Shown one piece after another: positions 1-8,035 of a stretch of DNA of 13,795 bases (within the stretch, counting starts at the first letter, position 1; every line of letters begins with the position of its first letter). The notes below the pieces were generated by a model. The model was not told where the DNA came from, did not search any database, and worked only from the letters and a program-made list of their open reading frames with translations. A program made the translations under genes and the position numbers. Origin of the DNA: Geobacillus icigianus (GTDB lineage: Bacteria; Bacillota; Bacilli; Bacillales; Anoxybacillaceae); contig NZ_JPYA01000014.1 of the NCBI RefSeq assembly GCF_000750005.1, positions 1-13,795 of the forward strand. Reading direction: 5' to 3'.

Positions 1-365
1 ACACCAATATATACATTCCCTAACTGCCCAAGACCTATTGAGCCCAAGCCAATTTTATAGTAAAACATAGCATCTCCATAATATTTTTTATTGCTAACAT
101 ATCCACTTTCCCACACTTTATCAGTAACAACAGCAGGATTATAATTATGACTGACATAAGCCTTTGTATAAATCACTGAAGTTACTCCATCACTATTGTA
201 ATAGTATTTACCTTCAATAACATATTCCGTAACAGGAATCCCAAGAACCCACATTGTCCCTGTATTAGTAACAATCCTATATGCACTACTTGAAGACAGA
301 GAAGAAGCGGTTACATTCATCGAATCAGATGATAATTCAATTTCACTAACCGCAGTTTTAGCCAC
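1..365 (-). CDS. Hypothetical, secreted-looking protein; C-terminus beyond window, N-terminus doubtful
   Basis: Reading the minus strand gives an uninterrupted frame from an in-frame TAA near 390 to the window edge, so the 3' end is missing. The translated part is rich in Ser, Thr, Tyr, Asn and Val, with stretches such as AYRIVTNTGTMWVLGIPVTEY and YVIEGKYYYNSDGVTSVIYTK. This composition suggests an extracellular beta-rich protein. I do not recognise the family. The best in-frame start is GTG at 365-363, with only a weak AGGG-like site upstream. An ATG at 320-318 has no ribosome binding site. No signal peptide is visible, which is odd for such a sequence and may mean that the true 5' end was lost, making this a fragment. 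Base composition is far richer in A+T than the housekeeping genes from 1446 onward, which points to acquisition from elsewhere (inference). Confidence covers an open coding frame, not a function. Confidence 0.45.
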   Translation of the reverse strand, partial: MAKTAVSEIELSSDSMNVTASSLSSSSAYRIVTNTGTMWVLGIPVTEYVIEGKYYYNSDGVTSVIYTKAYVSHNYNPAVVTDKVWESGYVSNKKYYGDAMFYYKIGLGSIGLGQLGNVYIG

Positions 366-400
366 TTTGGTCCACTTTACTATTTTCCCTACTTAACCTT

Positions 401-431
401 ATTATACCTAAAACTCCTTGTTTCTTGTAAA
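401..431 (-). promoter_or_regulatory. Possible sigma-A promoter for the AT-rich minus-strand frame
   Basis: On the minus strand a perfect TATAAT lies at 406-401. TTTACA (5 of 6 matches to TTGACA) lies at 431-426, with a 19-base spacer, which is longer than the ideal 17. Transcription would begin near 394, about 30 bases before the GTG at 365. The region is very AT-rich, so a chance match is quite possible. Confidence 0.35.
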
Positions 432-485
432 CAAAAAATTCAGGTAATTGCAAAAAAATACATAGGCTTGCCTGCTCCATCAATT

Positions 486-637
486 TATCTTTCAGTCGAG
501 TGGGAAGGGGGCGGGGCGACTGAACGGCAGAAAGCGCGTACCGCAAGCGGGAGCTCTATCCCGTAAATGCGAGAATGTGGGCGTGATGGACCAAATATCC
601 ACCAGCGCTGCCGTCAAGCAGCGATTGTCCCCACCCC
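486..637. other. Non-coding GC-rich scar with nested inverted repeats
   Basis: Composition switches sharply here from AT-rich (left) to GC-rich (right). I see no convincing gene. An exact 8-base inverted repeat TTCAGTCG/CGACTGAA lies at 491-498 and 517-524. GGGGGCGGGG at 507-516 matches the reverse complement of CCCCACCCCC at 629-638 except for one base. A small hairpin CGCTGC/GCAGCG lies at 606-611 and 618-623. The stretch sits between the end of the transposase remnant and the AT-rich segment. It is best read as rearrangement junction sequence (inference). Confidence 0.4.
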
Positions 638-1056
638 CCGATTCATACGCGCCGTAAACGGTTTTGTTCGTCGCATTGGCGTGGAAGACGCGAAGAGAAG
701 GCCTTCTTTCTTGTCGATCTGCACGAGGCAAGACGAAAGGACTTGATGGATATTCGCCTCATACAGTCGATCCAAATGACGCGCGATGGCATCGTCGTTG
801 AACCAAGACGGCACCAGCCCTAGCCGAATCCGCTTCGGCCAATCGATGTCATGCGCCCATTGTTCCAAATGAACGAGCGCTTGCCGGCCGCTCAAGATAT
901 CCAGAATGATTAGTTTGACGATATCGCTGGCTCGAGTTTGGCATTGTGGAGCCACGGGAACGAGATGATCCATCAACTGAGGAAGGTTAAGATCTTTGAA
1001 CAGGATACTTATTCTAAATGACAACCACCATAAATGGCACGGATTTGAATGCTCAT
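638..1056 (-). pseudogene. Transposase remnant, DUF4277/IS1634-type, frameshifted and truncated
   Basis: The minus strand encodes an N-terminal transposase portion containing FKDLNLPQLMDHLVP, RASDIVKLIILDILSGRQAL, LVHLEQWAHDIDWPKRIR and NDDAIARHLDRLYEANIHQV. I recognise these as the DUF4277 N-terminal region of IS1634-family transposases common in Geobacillus. Around 697 the reading frame must shift by one base (a lost T in a CTT-TCT-CTT run) to continue as SLRVFHANATNKTVYGAYES. Homology then stops at about 638, so the catalytic domain is absent. Upstream, the plausible ATG at 1056-1054, with GGAG about 10 bases before it, is out of frame with the body. A second shift near 1012 is therefore likely. 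The full-length protein would be roughly 500 or more residues, against about 140 here. This is a dead insertion-sequence fragment. I could not place its terminal inverted repeats or target duplication. Confidence 0.75.
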
Positions 1057-1139
1057 GGTGTAGAAACTCCTTTGCTTTCCTTGGGTGTGAAGGATCCATT
1101 CGACAATGGAAACAAAAAATCCTCCCAATTCTTGTCGCA

Positions 1140-1244
1140 AGGGTGCGAAATGTGAGGTTTGAGGTGCCAAAGAGCGCGGAGCAGCTGATCATGGTGATTC
1201 GGCATGACTGGCTGCCGGGTTCCATTATCGTACAGGTGAAATAA
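1140..1244 (+). pseudogene. Possible C-terminal remnant of a DUF4352-type lipoprotein
   Basis: The plus strand ends with the frame RFEVPKSAEQLIMVIRHDWL, then PGSIIVQVK and TAA at 1242-1244. The pattern 'FEVPK-(S/D)A-x-x-L', followed about 15 residues later by a short basic beta-strand and stop, resembles the end of DUF4352 (immunoglobulin-like, often lipoprotein) proteins of Firmicutes. No start, signal peptide or ribosome binding site goes with it. Upstream it runs into the transposase remnant, which suggests that the insertion sequence destroyed the 5' part of the gene. The match is short and made from memory, so it may be coincidental. Confidence 0.35.
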
Positions 1245-1263
1245 CGCGCGGGAACGAATAGAG

Positions 1264-1296
1264 CCCGCCGCTCCCCATAGCGGCGGGATGGTTTAT
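1264..1296 (+). terminator. GC hairpin, likely terminator of the lost plus-strand gene
   Basis: CCCGCCGC (1264-1271) and GCGGCGGG (1280-1287) form a perfect 8-bp stem with an 8-base loop. It lies about 20 bases after the TAA of the DUF4352-like remnant. The downstream tail ATGGTTTATG has only a weak T run, so termination would be modest. On the minus strand the tail is worse still, so it is a poor candidate for ending rqcH transcription. Confidence 0.4.
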
Positions 1297-1445
1297 GCTA
1301 CGGAATCGACGCCGGATCCCGAACATTGAAAAAAGTCCCAGTCCAGATGTGGCGGATTTCACTCGCGCAACCGCTTCTCGGAATCGTTTCTCAAGGAGAA
1401 ACGTTACCATATCAAGACAACCATGGTTATAGGGACATTCTTTGT
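1288..1445. other. Gap downstream of rqcH with inverted repeats, no gene seen
   Basis: There is no supported coding region. An exact inverted repeat CGTTTCTC-AAG-GAGAAACG lies at 1385-1403, and a 10-base palindrome AACCATGGTT at 1419-1428. Both lie within about 65 bases of the rqcH stop codon. Neither has a T tract on the minus strand, so neither is a standard intrinsic terminator. They could form a 3' end-stabilising structure in rqcH mRNA (inference). Confidence 0.35.
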
Positions 1446-3185
1446 TTACGGCTGTTTCGCCGCGTGTTCTTTTTGCCGCTGTTTCATGGCGCGGACGAGC
1501 TCTTCGTCCGGTGTGACGTAGAGCGTTTGTTCGTTTTCGTAAATGACAAACCCTGGCTTGGCGCCGCTCGGTTTTTTTACGTAGCGGACGCGCGTGTAAT
1601 CGACCGGCACGGAGCCGGAGTGGCGGGCTTTGCTGAAGTAGGCGGCCAAGTTCGCCGCTTCCAAGAGCGTCCCGTCAGACGGCTGCTTGCTCCGGATGAC
1701 GACGTGCGAGCCGGGAATGTTTTTCACATGCAGCCAAACGTCGTCCTTATGGGCGAGTTTGGTCGTGAGATAGTCGTTTTGTTTATTGTTTTTGCCGACC
1801 ACTATTTCCGTGCCGTCGCTGGCCGTGTAGCGGTCCAGCTCAGGCGCGGTTGGTTTTCGCTTTTTCGCTCCTTTCGCCGCGCGTGGGCGCAAGTAGCCTT
1901 GTTCAATGAGCTCGTCGCGGATTTCCTCGACATCTTTCGGCGCGGCGGTTTCGAGCTGGCTTAAAATCGTGTCGCAATAGGCGATGTCTTCTTTCGTCCG
2001 CTCGATTTGTTCTTGCACGACGGCGAGCGAGTTTTTCACTTTTTGGTATTTTTGGAAGTACTGTTGCGCGTTCTCCGACGGCGATTTTTGCGGGTCGAGC
2101 GGAATCGTGATCGTGCCGCCGTTTTCATCATAGTAGTTGGTGACTTCGATTTCCGTCATGCCGCGCTTGATGGCGTACAAATGGGCGGTGAGCAGCTCCC
2201 CGTACAGTCGGTAAACGTCGGCTTTTTTGGCTTCTTCGAGCGTCTGTTCAAGCTTGAGGAGCTTTTTCTCGTTTTTCGCTTTTTCGTTCGCCATGAGCCG
2301 CTCGATGTCATGCGCTTGCTGCTTGACGCGGTCGCGCTCGGCTTTGCCGAAGTAAAAGCGGTCGAGCAGCTCGCTTGCGCTCGCAAACGGTTGGCCTTCG
2401 ATTTTTATGTGCGTAAGCGGCAACACGTAAAACCATTCTTTTTCCCCGTTCGTGTACATCATCGGGGCAAAGCGGCGGTGCCGGACGTCATCGATGAGCG
2501 CGAGGAAGCTTTTCGGCAGCGTCGCCCGATTGGCGAGCCCGGCGCGGAAGACAACCTCGTTGGCGAACAGCGGCGAAAGGCCGCTGAAGGCGGAAACGAG
2601 CTGATGGGCGAGCTTGCCGGCGTGAAAATCCAGTTTTTTCAGCACCGTTTCTTCCGTCGCCTCAAGCGGATTCAGCTTGCCGTGCGTCGGCGGGGCGACG
2701 TACGGGTGCCCCGGGAGCACCGTCCGGTAGCGGTTGACGGACGGCGGCAAATGTTTCAAGCTGTCGATGATCGTGTCGGTCGATGCCTCAACGAGGATGA
2801 TGTTGCTATGGCGGCCCATCACTTCGATGATGAGCCGCTTTGTTTGCACGTCGCCGAGTTCGTCGCGTCCCTTTGTGTCGATCGTGATGATGCGGTCAAA
2901 ATCGACTTGGCGAACCGCTTCGATGACGCTTCCTTCCAACTGTTTGCGCAGCCGCATGCAAAACATCGGCGGCTCGGGCGGGTTGTCGTACGTTTCGTTT
3001 GTCAAATGGACGCGCGCGTACGTCGGATGCGCCGACAGCATCACTTTATGGTTACGGCCGCGGGCGCGCACGAGCATGACGATCTCATGCGCCGACGGCT
3101 GGTGAATCTTCGTGATCCGCCCGCCCGCAAGCGCCTCTTCGAGTTCCCCGACAATAGCGTATGTAAACACTCCGTCAAACGACAT
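1446..3185 (-). CDS. rqcH: RqcH, ribosome quality control NFACT protein (Rqc2 homologue)
   Basis: RqcH binds stalled 50S subunits carrying peptidyl-tRNA and recruits Ala-tRNA, so that a C-terminal alanine tail is added without mRNA, marking the chain for degradation. It was formerly annotated as fibronectin-binding FbpA/YloA. The 579-residue product starts MSFDGVFTYAIV. It has an N-terminal NFACT-N domain with MGRHSNIIL, charged helical and coiled-coil segments in the middle, and an NFACT-R (DUF814) domain at about 455-562 with VGKNNKQNDYL, WLHVKNIPGSHVVIR and GAKPGFV. The D97-R98 pair needed for tRNA binding in B. subtilis is present (DFDRI). That numbering fits only the ATG at 3185-3183, which has AGAAAGGTG six bases upstream. 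The in-frame GTG nine bases further upstream falls inside this ribosome binding site, so I rejected it. The gene is transcribed divergently from the calcium ATPase, as in B. subtilis. It appears intact. Confidence 0.95.
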   Translation of the reverse strand: MSFDGVFTYAIVGELEEALAGGRITKIHQPSAHEIVMLVRARGRNHKVMLSAHPTYARVHLTNETYDNPPEPPMFCMRLRKQLEGSVIEAVRQVDFDRIITIDTKGRDELGDVQTKRLIIEVMGRHSNIILVEASTDTIIDSLKHLPPSVNRYRTVLPGHPYVAPPTHGKLNPLEATEETVLKKLDFHAGKLAHQLVSAFSGLSPLFANEVVFRAGLANRATLPKSFLALIDDVRHRRFAPMMYTNGEKEWFYVLPLTHIKIEGQPFASASELLDRFYFGKAERDRVKQQAHDIERLMANEKAKNEKKLLKLEQTLEEAKKADVYRLYGELLTAHLYAIKRGMTEIEVTNYYDENGGTITIPLDPQKSPSENAQQYFQKYQKVKNSLAVVQEQIERTKEDIAYCDTILSQLETAAPKDVEEIRDELIEQGYLRPRAAKGAKKRKPTAPELDRYTASDGTEIVVGKNNKQNDYLTTKLAHKDDVWLHVKNIPGSHVVIRSKQPSDGTLLEAANLAAYFSKARHSGSVPVDYTRVRYVKKPSGAKPGFVIYENEQTLYVTPDEELVRAMKQRQKEHAAKQP

Positions 3186-3221
3186 GGAAAACACCTTTCT
3201 ATTTGTTTCGTTACTACTTCG

Positions 3222-3250
3222 ATCTTACCATAGATCCGCTCTGTTGAACA
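3222..3250 (-). promoter_or_regulatory. Predicted extended -10 promoter of rqcH
   Basis: On the minus strand TAAGAT (3227-3222) is preceded by TGG, giving an extended -10 element. TGTTCA (3250-3245) sits 17 bases upstream as a weak -35. The predicted start near 3215 leaves a leader of about 30 bases before the ribosome binding site of rqcH. One GAACAT motif overlaps the -35. Confidence 0.5.
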
Positions 3251-3287
3251 TTTTTGCGAACATTTCGGGGGATGAAGGGCGATGTTC
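3246..3287. repeat. Three GAACAT motifs in the rqcH/yloB divergent region
   Basis: GAACATTT occurs at 3246-3253 and again at 3258-3265, a 12-base direct repeat. The inverse ATGTTC occurs at 3282-3287. The first copy overlaps the predicted rqcH -35. The geometry is not that of a Bacillus LexA box, which needs inverted GAAC/GTTC halves four bases apart. It may be an operator or chance. Confidence 0.3.
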
Positions 3288-3443
3288 ATCCAAACGGTTA
3301 TATAAATGAGGAAATGCGCGGCAAAGCGATTTCGGTCGTTTGTTTATGCCGCCCAATCGATCATTTTTTTGGACAGGAGTGAATAAGCATAGAAAAGCGG
3401 AAACAGTGCGCTGAAAAGACGGAGAGGACGGAGGGGGAGACTA

Positions 3444-6116
3444 ATGCAGTGGCATACGCTCGCGGCCAGCGATGTCGCGCACGAAACGAAGACGAACGTC
3501 AAGACCGGGCTTACCGCAGCGGAGGCGGAAAAGCGGCTGCGGCAGTTCGGGTACAATGAGCTGGCGGAAGGGAAGAAGGAGTCAGCCATCGTCGTCTTTT
3601 TTCGCCAGTTTCAAGATTTTATGGTGTTGGTGTTGCTGTTGGCAACGGTGATTTCCGCGTTTTTGGGCGAGTACGTCGATGCGGTGGCGATTGTCGTCAT
3701 CGTGATCATGAACGCCATCCTCGGGTTTATCCAAGAGCGGCGGGCGGAAAAGTCGCTCGCTGCTTTAAAACGGTTGTCGGCGCCGCAAGCGGTGGTGCTG
3801 CGCGGCGGGGAGTGGGTGAAAGTCCCGGCGCGCGAGCTTGTTGTCGGCGATGTGGTGCGGCTGGCAAGCGGCGACCGGGTCGGGGCCGACGTCCGCTTGA
3901 TTGAGGCAGCCGGCTTGGAAATCGAGGAGTCGGCGCTGACGGGCGAATCGGTGCCGGTGGCCAAATCGGCTGCCCCTCTGCGCACCGCCCAGGCGTCGTT
4001 GGGTGATTTGCACAATATGGCGTTTATGGGGACGCTCGTGACAAGAGGGAACGGGATCGGGATTGTCATCGCCACGGGGATGAAAACGGCGATGGGGCAA
4101 ATCGCGACGATGCTTGAAGAGGCGGATGCGGGAGCAACCCCGCTTCAGCGCCGGCTCGAGCAGCTTGGGAAAATTTTGCTTGTCGTCGCCTTGGCGCTGA
4201 CGGCCATGGTGGTGGCCGTCGGGGTCGTTCAAGGACACGACGTGTATGAAATGTTTTTGGCCGGCGTATCGCTCGCTGTTGCCGCTATTCCCGAAGGGTT
4301 GCCGGCCATTGTGACGGTCGTCTTGGCGCTTGGCGTGCAGCGGATGATCAAACGAAACGCCATCGTCCGCAAGCTTCCGGCGGTGGAAACGCTCGGCTGC
4401 GCTTCGGTCATTTGTTCCGACAAAACGGGGACGATGACGGAAAACATGATGACCGTCACGCAAGTATGGGCAGGCGGACGGACATTTGCGGTCAGCGGCG
4501 TTGGCTTTGACATGGCCGGCGAGTTTTCCGAACGGGGCCGGGCGGTGGATCCAACCCGCGTTCCCGAGATCGCCCGCCTATTGACGATGGCGGTGCTTTG
4601 CAATCGTTCGGAGTTGAAAGAGGAAAACGGGCGGCGCTATGTCGACGGCGATCCGACCGAAGGGGCGCTGCTCGTTGCGGCGGCGAAAGCGGGATTGGCG
4701 AAAGGAATGGTTTGGCGTGAGTATACGGTCGAGCAGGAGTTTCCGTTTGATTCGGAGCGAAAAATGATGACGGTGATCGTTCGCGACCGAAACGGCCGCC
4801 GGTTGGTCGTGACAAAAGGGGCGCCCGATGTGCTGCTTGAGCGGGCGGACCGCCTTGAATGGAACGGCCGCGAACAGGTGCTGACGCCGGCTTGGAAAGA
4901 GACGATTGAGAAGGCGATTCGCCAGATGGCGTCTTCCGCCTTGCGCACGATTGCCGTCGCGTACCGGCCGCTTGCGGAGACAGAACGGATCGTGTCGGAG
5001 AAGGAGGCGGAAACAAAGCTGCGGTTCCTCGGCGTCGCCGGCATGATCGATCCGCCGCGGCCTGAGGTGAAGCAAGCGGTGGCGCGCTGCAAAGAAGCAG
5101 GCATGAAAACGGTGATGATCACCGGTGACCACGTGTTGACCGCCACCGCCATCGCCAAACAGCTGGGCGTGCTCCCGCCCGGCGGCAAAGTGATGGACGG
5201 GACGACGCTTTCGAAGCTATCGGTCGATGAGTTGGAACGCGCTGTCGATGACATTTACGTGTTCGCCCGCGTTGCTCCGGAGCATAAGCTGAAAATCGTC
5301 AACGCTCTCAAACGGCGCGGCCATATCGTCGCGATGACCGGGGACGGGGTGAATGATGCGCCTGCGCTGAAAGCAGCCGATATTGGCGTCGCTATGGGCC
5401 GATCGGGGACAGAAGTGGCGAAAGAGGCGGCGTCGCTCGTTTTGTTGGATGACAACTTTGCGACGATTGAGGCTGCGATTGAAGAAGGCCGCAACATTTA
5501 CGAAAACATTCGCAAGTTTATCCGCTACTTGCTCGCCTCGAACGTCGGGGAAATTCTTGTCATGTTGTTTGCGATGCTGCTGGCGTTGCCGCTGCCGCTC
5601 GTGCCGATTCAAATTTTGTGGGTCAATCTTGTCACCGACGGTTTACCAGCGATGGCGCTCGGGCTCGACCGGCCGGAAGAAAACGTGATGAAGCGGCCGC
5701 CGCGCCGCCCCGATGAAGGGGTGTTCGCGCGTGGGCTCGGCTGGAAAATCATAAGTCGCGGCGTTTTGATCGGCGCGGTGACGTTGGCCGCGTTTTTGAC
5801 GGCCTATGAACGGAGCGGCGAGGATCTCGTTTACGCCCAGACGGCGGCGTTTGCGACGTTGGTGCTGGCGCAGCTCATCCATGTGTTTGACTGCCGCTGC
5901 GATCGTTCGATTTTTGACCGCAGTCCATTCGGGAACATGTATCTTGTCGCGGCGGTGGCCGTGTCGCTTGCCTTGCTATTGGTTGTCATCTACTATCCGC
6001 CGCTCGCTGCGGTGTTCCATACGAAGCCGCTCGCCGCGGTCGATTGGCTGCTCATCGTCGGTCTGTCCGCCTTGCCGACATTTTTGTTTGCTGGCTCGTT
6101 TCGGGCGAGAAAATAA
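3444..6116 (+). CDS. yloB: Cation-transporting P-type ATPase, calcium type (P2A, YloB-like)
   Basis: This 890-residue membrane pump is predicted to export Ca2+ using ATP. It has an N-terminal cation-ATPase domain (about 3-70), the actuator motif TGES at 166-169, PEGLP in M4 at 283-287, and the phosphorylation motif SDKTGT with aspartate D326. The nucleotide domain carries KGAPD at 458-462, and the hinge motifs are TGD at 560-562 and GDGVNDAP at 633-640. M5 and M6 carry N700, E703, N728, T731 and D732, which correspond to calcium ligands of SERCA. Together with E284 they support calcium specificity. The M8 ligand of SERCA (Glu) appears to be Gln in [10 protein letters not shown], so one site may be altered. 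Four more membrane segments follow residue 755, and the protein ends in a short basic tail. The ATG at 3444 has GGAGGGGGAG at 3430-3439. The gene is followed by its own terminator. B. subtilis YloB is known as a sporulation-associated calcium ATPase. Transport specificity here is inferred. Confidence 0.93.
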   Translation: MQWHTLAASDVAHETKTNVKTGLTAAEAEKRLRQFGYNELAEGKKESAIVVFFRQFQDFMVLVLLLATVISAFLGEYVDAVAIVVIVIMNAILGFIQERRAEKSLAALKRLSAPQAVVLRGGEWVKVPARELVVGDVVRLASGDRVGADVRLIEAAGLEIEESALTGESVPVAKSAAPLRTAQASLGDLHNMAFMGTLVTRGNGIGIVIATGMKTAMGQIATMLEEADAGATPLQRRLEQLGKILLVVALALTAMVVAVGVVQGHDVYEMFLAGVSLAVAAIPEGLPAIVTVVLALGVQRMIKRNAIVRKLPAVETLGCASVICSDKTGTMTENMMTVTQVWAGGRTFAVSGVGFDMAGEFSERGRAVDPTRVPEIARLLTMAVLCNRSELKEENGRRYVDGDPTEGALLVAAAKAGLAKGMVWREYTVEQEFPFDSERKMMTVIVRDRNGRRLVVTKGAPDVLLERADRLEWNGREQVLTPAWKETIEKAIRQMASSALRTIAVAYRPLAETERIVSEKEAETKLRFLGVAGMIDPPRPEVKQAVARCKEAGMKTVMITGDHVLTATAIAKQLGVLPPGGKVMDGTTLSKLSVDELERAVDDIYVFARVAPEHKLKIVNALKRRGHIVAMTGDGVNDAPALKAADIGVAMGRSGTEVAKEAASLVLLDDNFATIEAAIEEGRNIYENIRKFIRYLLASNVGEILVMLFAMLLALPLPLVPIQILWVNLVTDGLPAMALGLDRPEENVMKRPPRRPDEGVFARGLGWKIISRGVLIGAVTLAAFLTAYERSGEDLVYAQTAAFATLVLAQLIHVFDCRCDRSIFDRSPFGNMYLVAAVAVSLALLLVVIYYPPLAAVFHTKPLAAVDWLLIVGLSALPTFLFAGSFRARK

Positions 6117-6126
6117 AACGTGGTTA

Positions 6127-6135
6127 TGGTATAAT
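6127..6135 (+). promoter_or_regulatory. Extended -10 promoter candidate for the yloC operon
   Basis: TGGTATAAT is a perfect TATAAT hexamer with a TGn extension, 69 bases before the yloC start. The position 17 bases upstream (6107-6112, GAGAAA) is a poor -35, so activity would rest on the extended -10. Transcription would begin near 6142, inside the left arm of the adjacent hairpin. It is the only good promoter seen between the ATPase and yloC. Confidence 0.5.
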
Positions 6136-6137
6136 GA

Positions 6138-6176
6138 AAAAGGTGATAGAGGCAAGCTCTATGACCTTTTCTTTTT
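6138..6176 (+). terminator. Rho-independent terminator after the calcium ATPase
   Basis: The left arm at 6138-6151 and right arm at 6157-6170 form a 14-bp stem with one G-G mismatch and a GCAAG loop. The arm runs into TTTTCTTTTT (6167-6176). It lies 21 bases after the ATPase stop. It would end ATPase transcription, and it would also form the 5' hairpin of any RNA starting at the adjacent TATAAT. Confidence 0.8.
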
Positions 6177-6203
6177 CATCATGACAGCAACGGATGTGAT
6201 GGC

Positions 6204-7079
6204 ATGGTTTACAGCATGACTGGCTTTGGCGCGAGCACGAAAAAAACAGACCGTTTGACGGTGGCGGTGGAAATGAAATCCGTCAACCATCGGTTTTGCG
6301 AAATTTCCATCCGCCTCCCTAGACAATGGCTCGTGTTTGAGGATAAAATAAAAAAAGCAATTTCATCGTACGTGCGGCGCGGAAAAGTGGAAGTGTTCGT
6401 CACGATCGCCGGCGACGGGCTGGTCAAGCGGCGCATACATATCGATTGGGAGCTGCTTTCGCAGTATCGCGCCGGCTGCGAAGAGGCAGCAAGGCGGTTC
6501 GCTCTAGACGGCGGCGTGACGGCAGCCGATCTGTTTCGGTTGGACGGAGTCGTGGAAGTGATTGAAGAGGAAAGCGGCAATGAAGAGGTTGAGCCGCTGC
6601 TGTTGGCAGCGGTCGATGAGGCGGCCAAGGCGCTTGCCGCTATGCGTCGGCGCGAAGGGGAGGCGCTCGCTGCCGATTTGCGGGAGCGTTTCCGAGAAAT
6701 TGAAGCGAGCGTTGTCGCCATTGAACAGCGGGTGCCGCTTGTCATGGAACAATACCGTGAGCGGCTTGAGCGCCGCCTGCGCGAATGGGTGCCCGCTCCG
6801 ATCGATGAAGCGCGCTTGCTCGCCGAAGTGGCGGTGTTTGCCGAAAAGGCGGACATTCATGAGGAGTTGAAACGCATTCGCAGCCATTTGGCGCAAATGG
6901 CGGACGCCTTAGAAATGGACGAACCGGTTGGGCGGAAGCTCGATTTTTTGGTGCAGGAGCTGAACCGGGAAGTGAACACGATCGGCGCCAAGGCGAACGA
7001 CAGCTTCATTGCCGCGCAAGTCGTGGAGATGAAAAGCGCGATCGAGAAGATGAAAGAACAGGTGCAAAACGTCGAATAG
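6204..7079 (+). CDS. yloC: YicC/YloC-family endoribonuclease
   Basis: The 291-residue product starts MVYSMTGFGAS, and SMTGFG is the hallmark opening of the YicC/YloC family. The N-terminal YicC-like domain spans about residues 2-155 (with VEMKSVNHRFCEISIRLP), followed by a charged helical middle. The C-terminal DUF1732 domain ends with the family signature at residues 245-264 (KLDFLVQELNREVNTIGAKA). Family members have been described as RNA-cleaving or RNA-decay-associated proteins acting in the cytoplasm; the exact substrate here cannot be told from sequence. The ATG at 6204 has only a weak purine-rich site before it, but it matches the conserved N-terminus. The gene opens the housekeeping series and lies directly after the promoter/terminator pair at 6127-6176. 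Its partner order yloC-remA-gmk-rpoZ is the same as in B. subtilis. Confidence 0.92.
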   Translation: MVYSMTGFGASTKKTDRLTVAVEMKSVNHRFCEISIRLPRQWLVFEDKIKKAISSYVRRGKVEVFVTIAGDGLVKRRIHIDWELLSQYRAGCEEAARRFALDGGVTAADLFRLDGVVEVIEEESGNEEVEPLLLAAVDEAAKALAAMRRREGEALAADLRERFREIEASVVAIEQRVPLVMEQYRERLERRLREWVPAPIDEARLLAEVAVFAEKADIHEELKRIRSHLAQMADALEMDEPVGRKLDFLVQELNREVNTIGAKANDSFIAAQVVEMKSAIEKMKEQVQNVE

Positions 7080-7143
7080 TCGAATAACGGTTTAAAACAG
7101 CTTGCCGGCGGCAACAATATCGAATATGGCAGGTGGGCGTGTC

Positions 7144-8033
<890 letters not shown>

Positions 8034-8035
8034 CG

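Noticed and set aside
1225..1410. Minus-strand frame of 61 residues downstream of rqcH
   Set aside because: No family resemblance, no ribosome binding site, and it spans the GC hairpin; treated as non-coding.
1326..1964. A 212-residue plus-strand frame overlapping the 3' end of rqcH
   Set aside because: It is the antisense complement of rqcH coding sequence with typical shadow composition and no start signal.
2007..3233. A 408-residue open frame antisense to rqcH
   Set aside because: It is a shadow frame produced by GC-rich codon use: highly Arg/Phe/Val-rich, no ribosome binding site, no recognisable domain, and it lies entirely opposite a well-conserved gene.
3246..3265. Possible LexA/SOS box from GAAC motifs upstream of rqcH
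   Set aside because: The Bacillus SOS box needs inverted halves (CGAAC, four bases, GTTCG). Here the close copies are direct repeats, and the inverted copy is too far away.
3298..3306. TATATAAA as a -10 for the calcium ATPase
   Set aside because: No acceptable -35 at 16-18 bases and no TGn extension; too weak to annotate, so the ATPase promoter remains unassigned within 3251-3430.
3765..5612. Several long minus-strand frames within the calcium ATPase gene
   Set aside because: They are all opposite a gene with complete P-type ATPase motifs. They are rich in Arg, His, Pro and Ser, as expected of antisense frames, and carry no ribosome binding sites.
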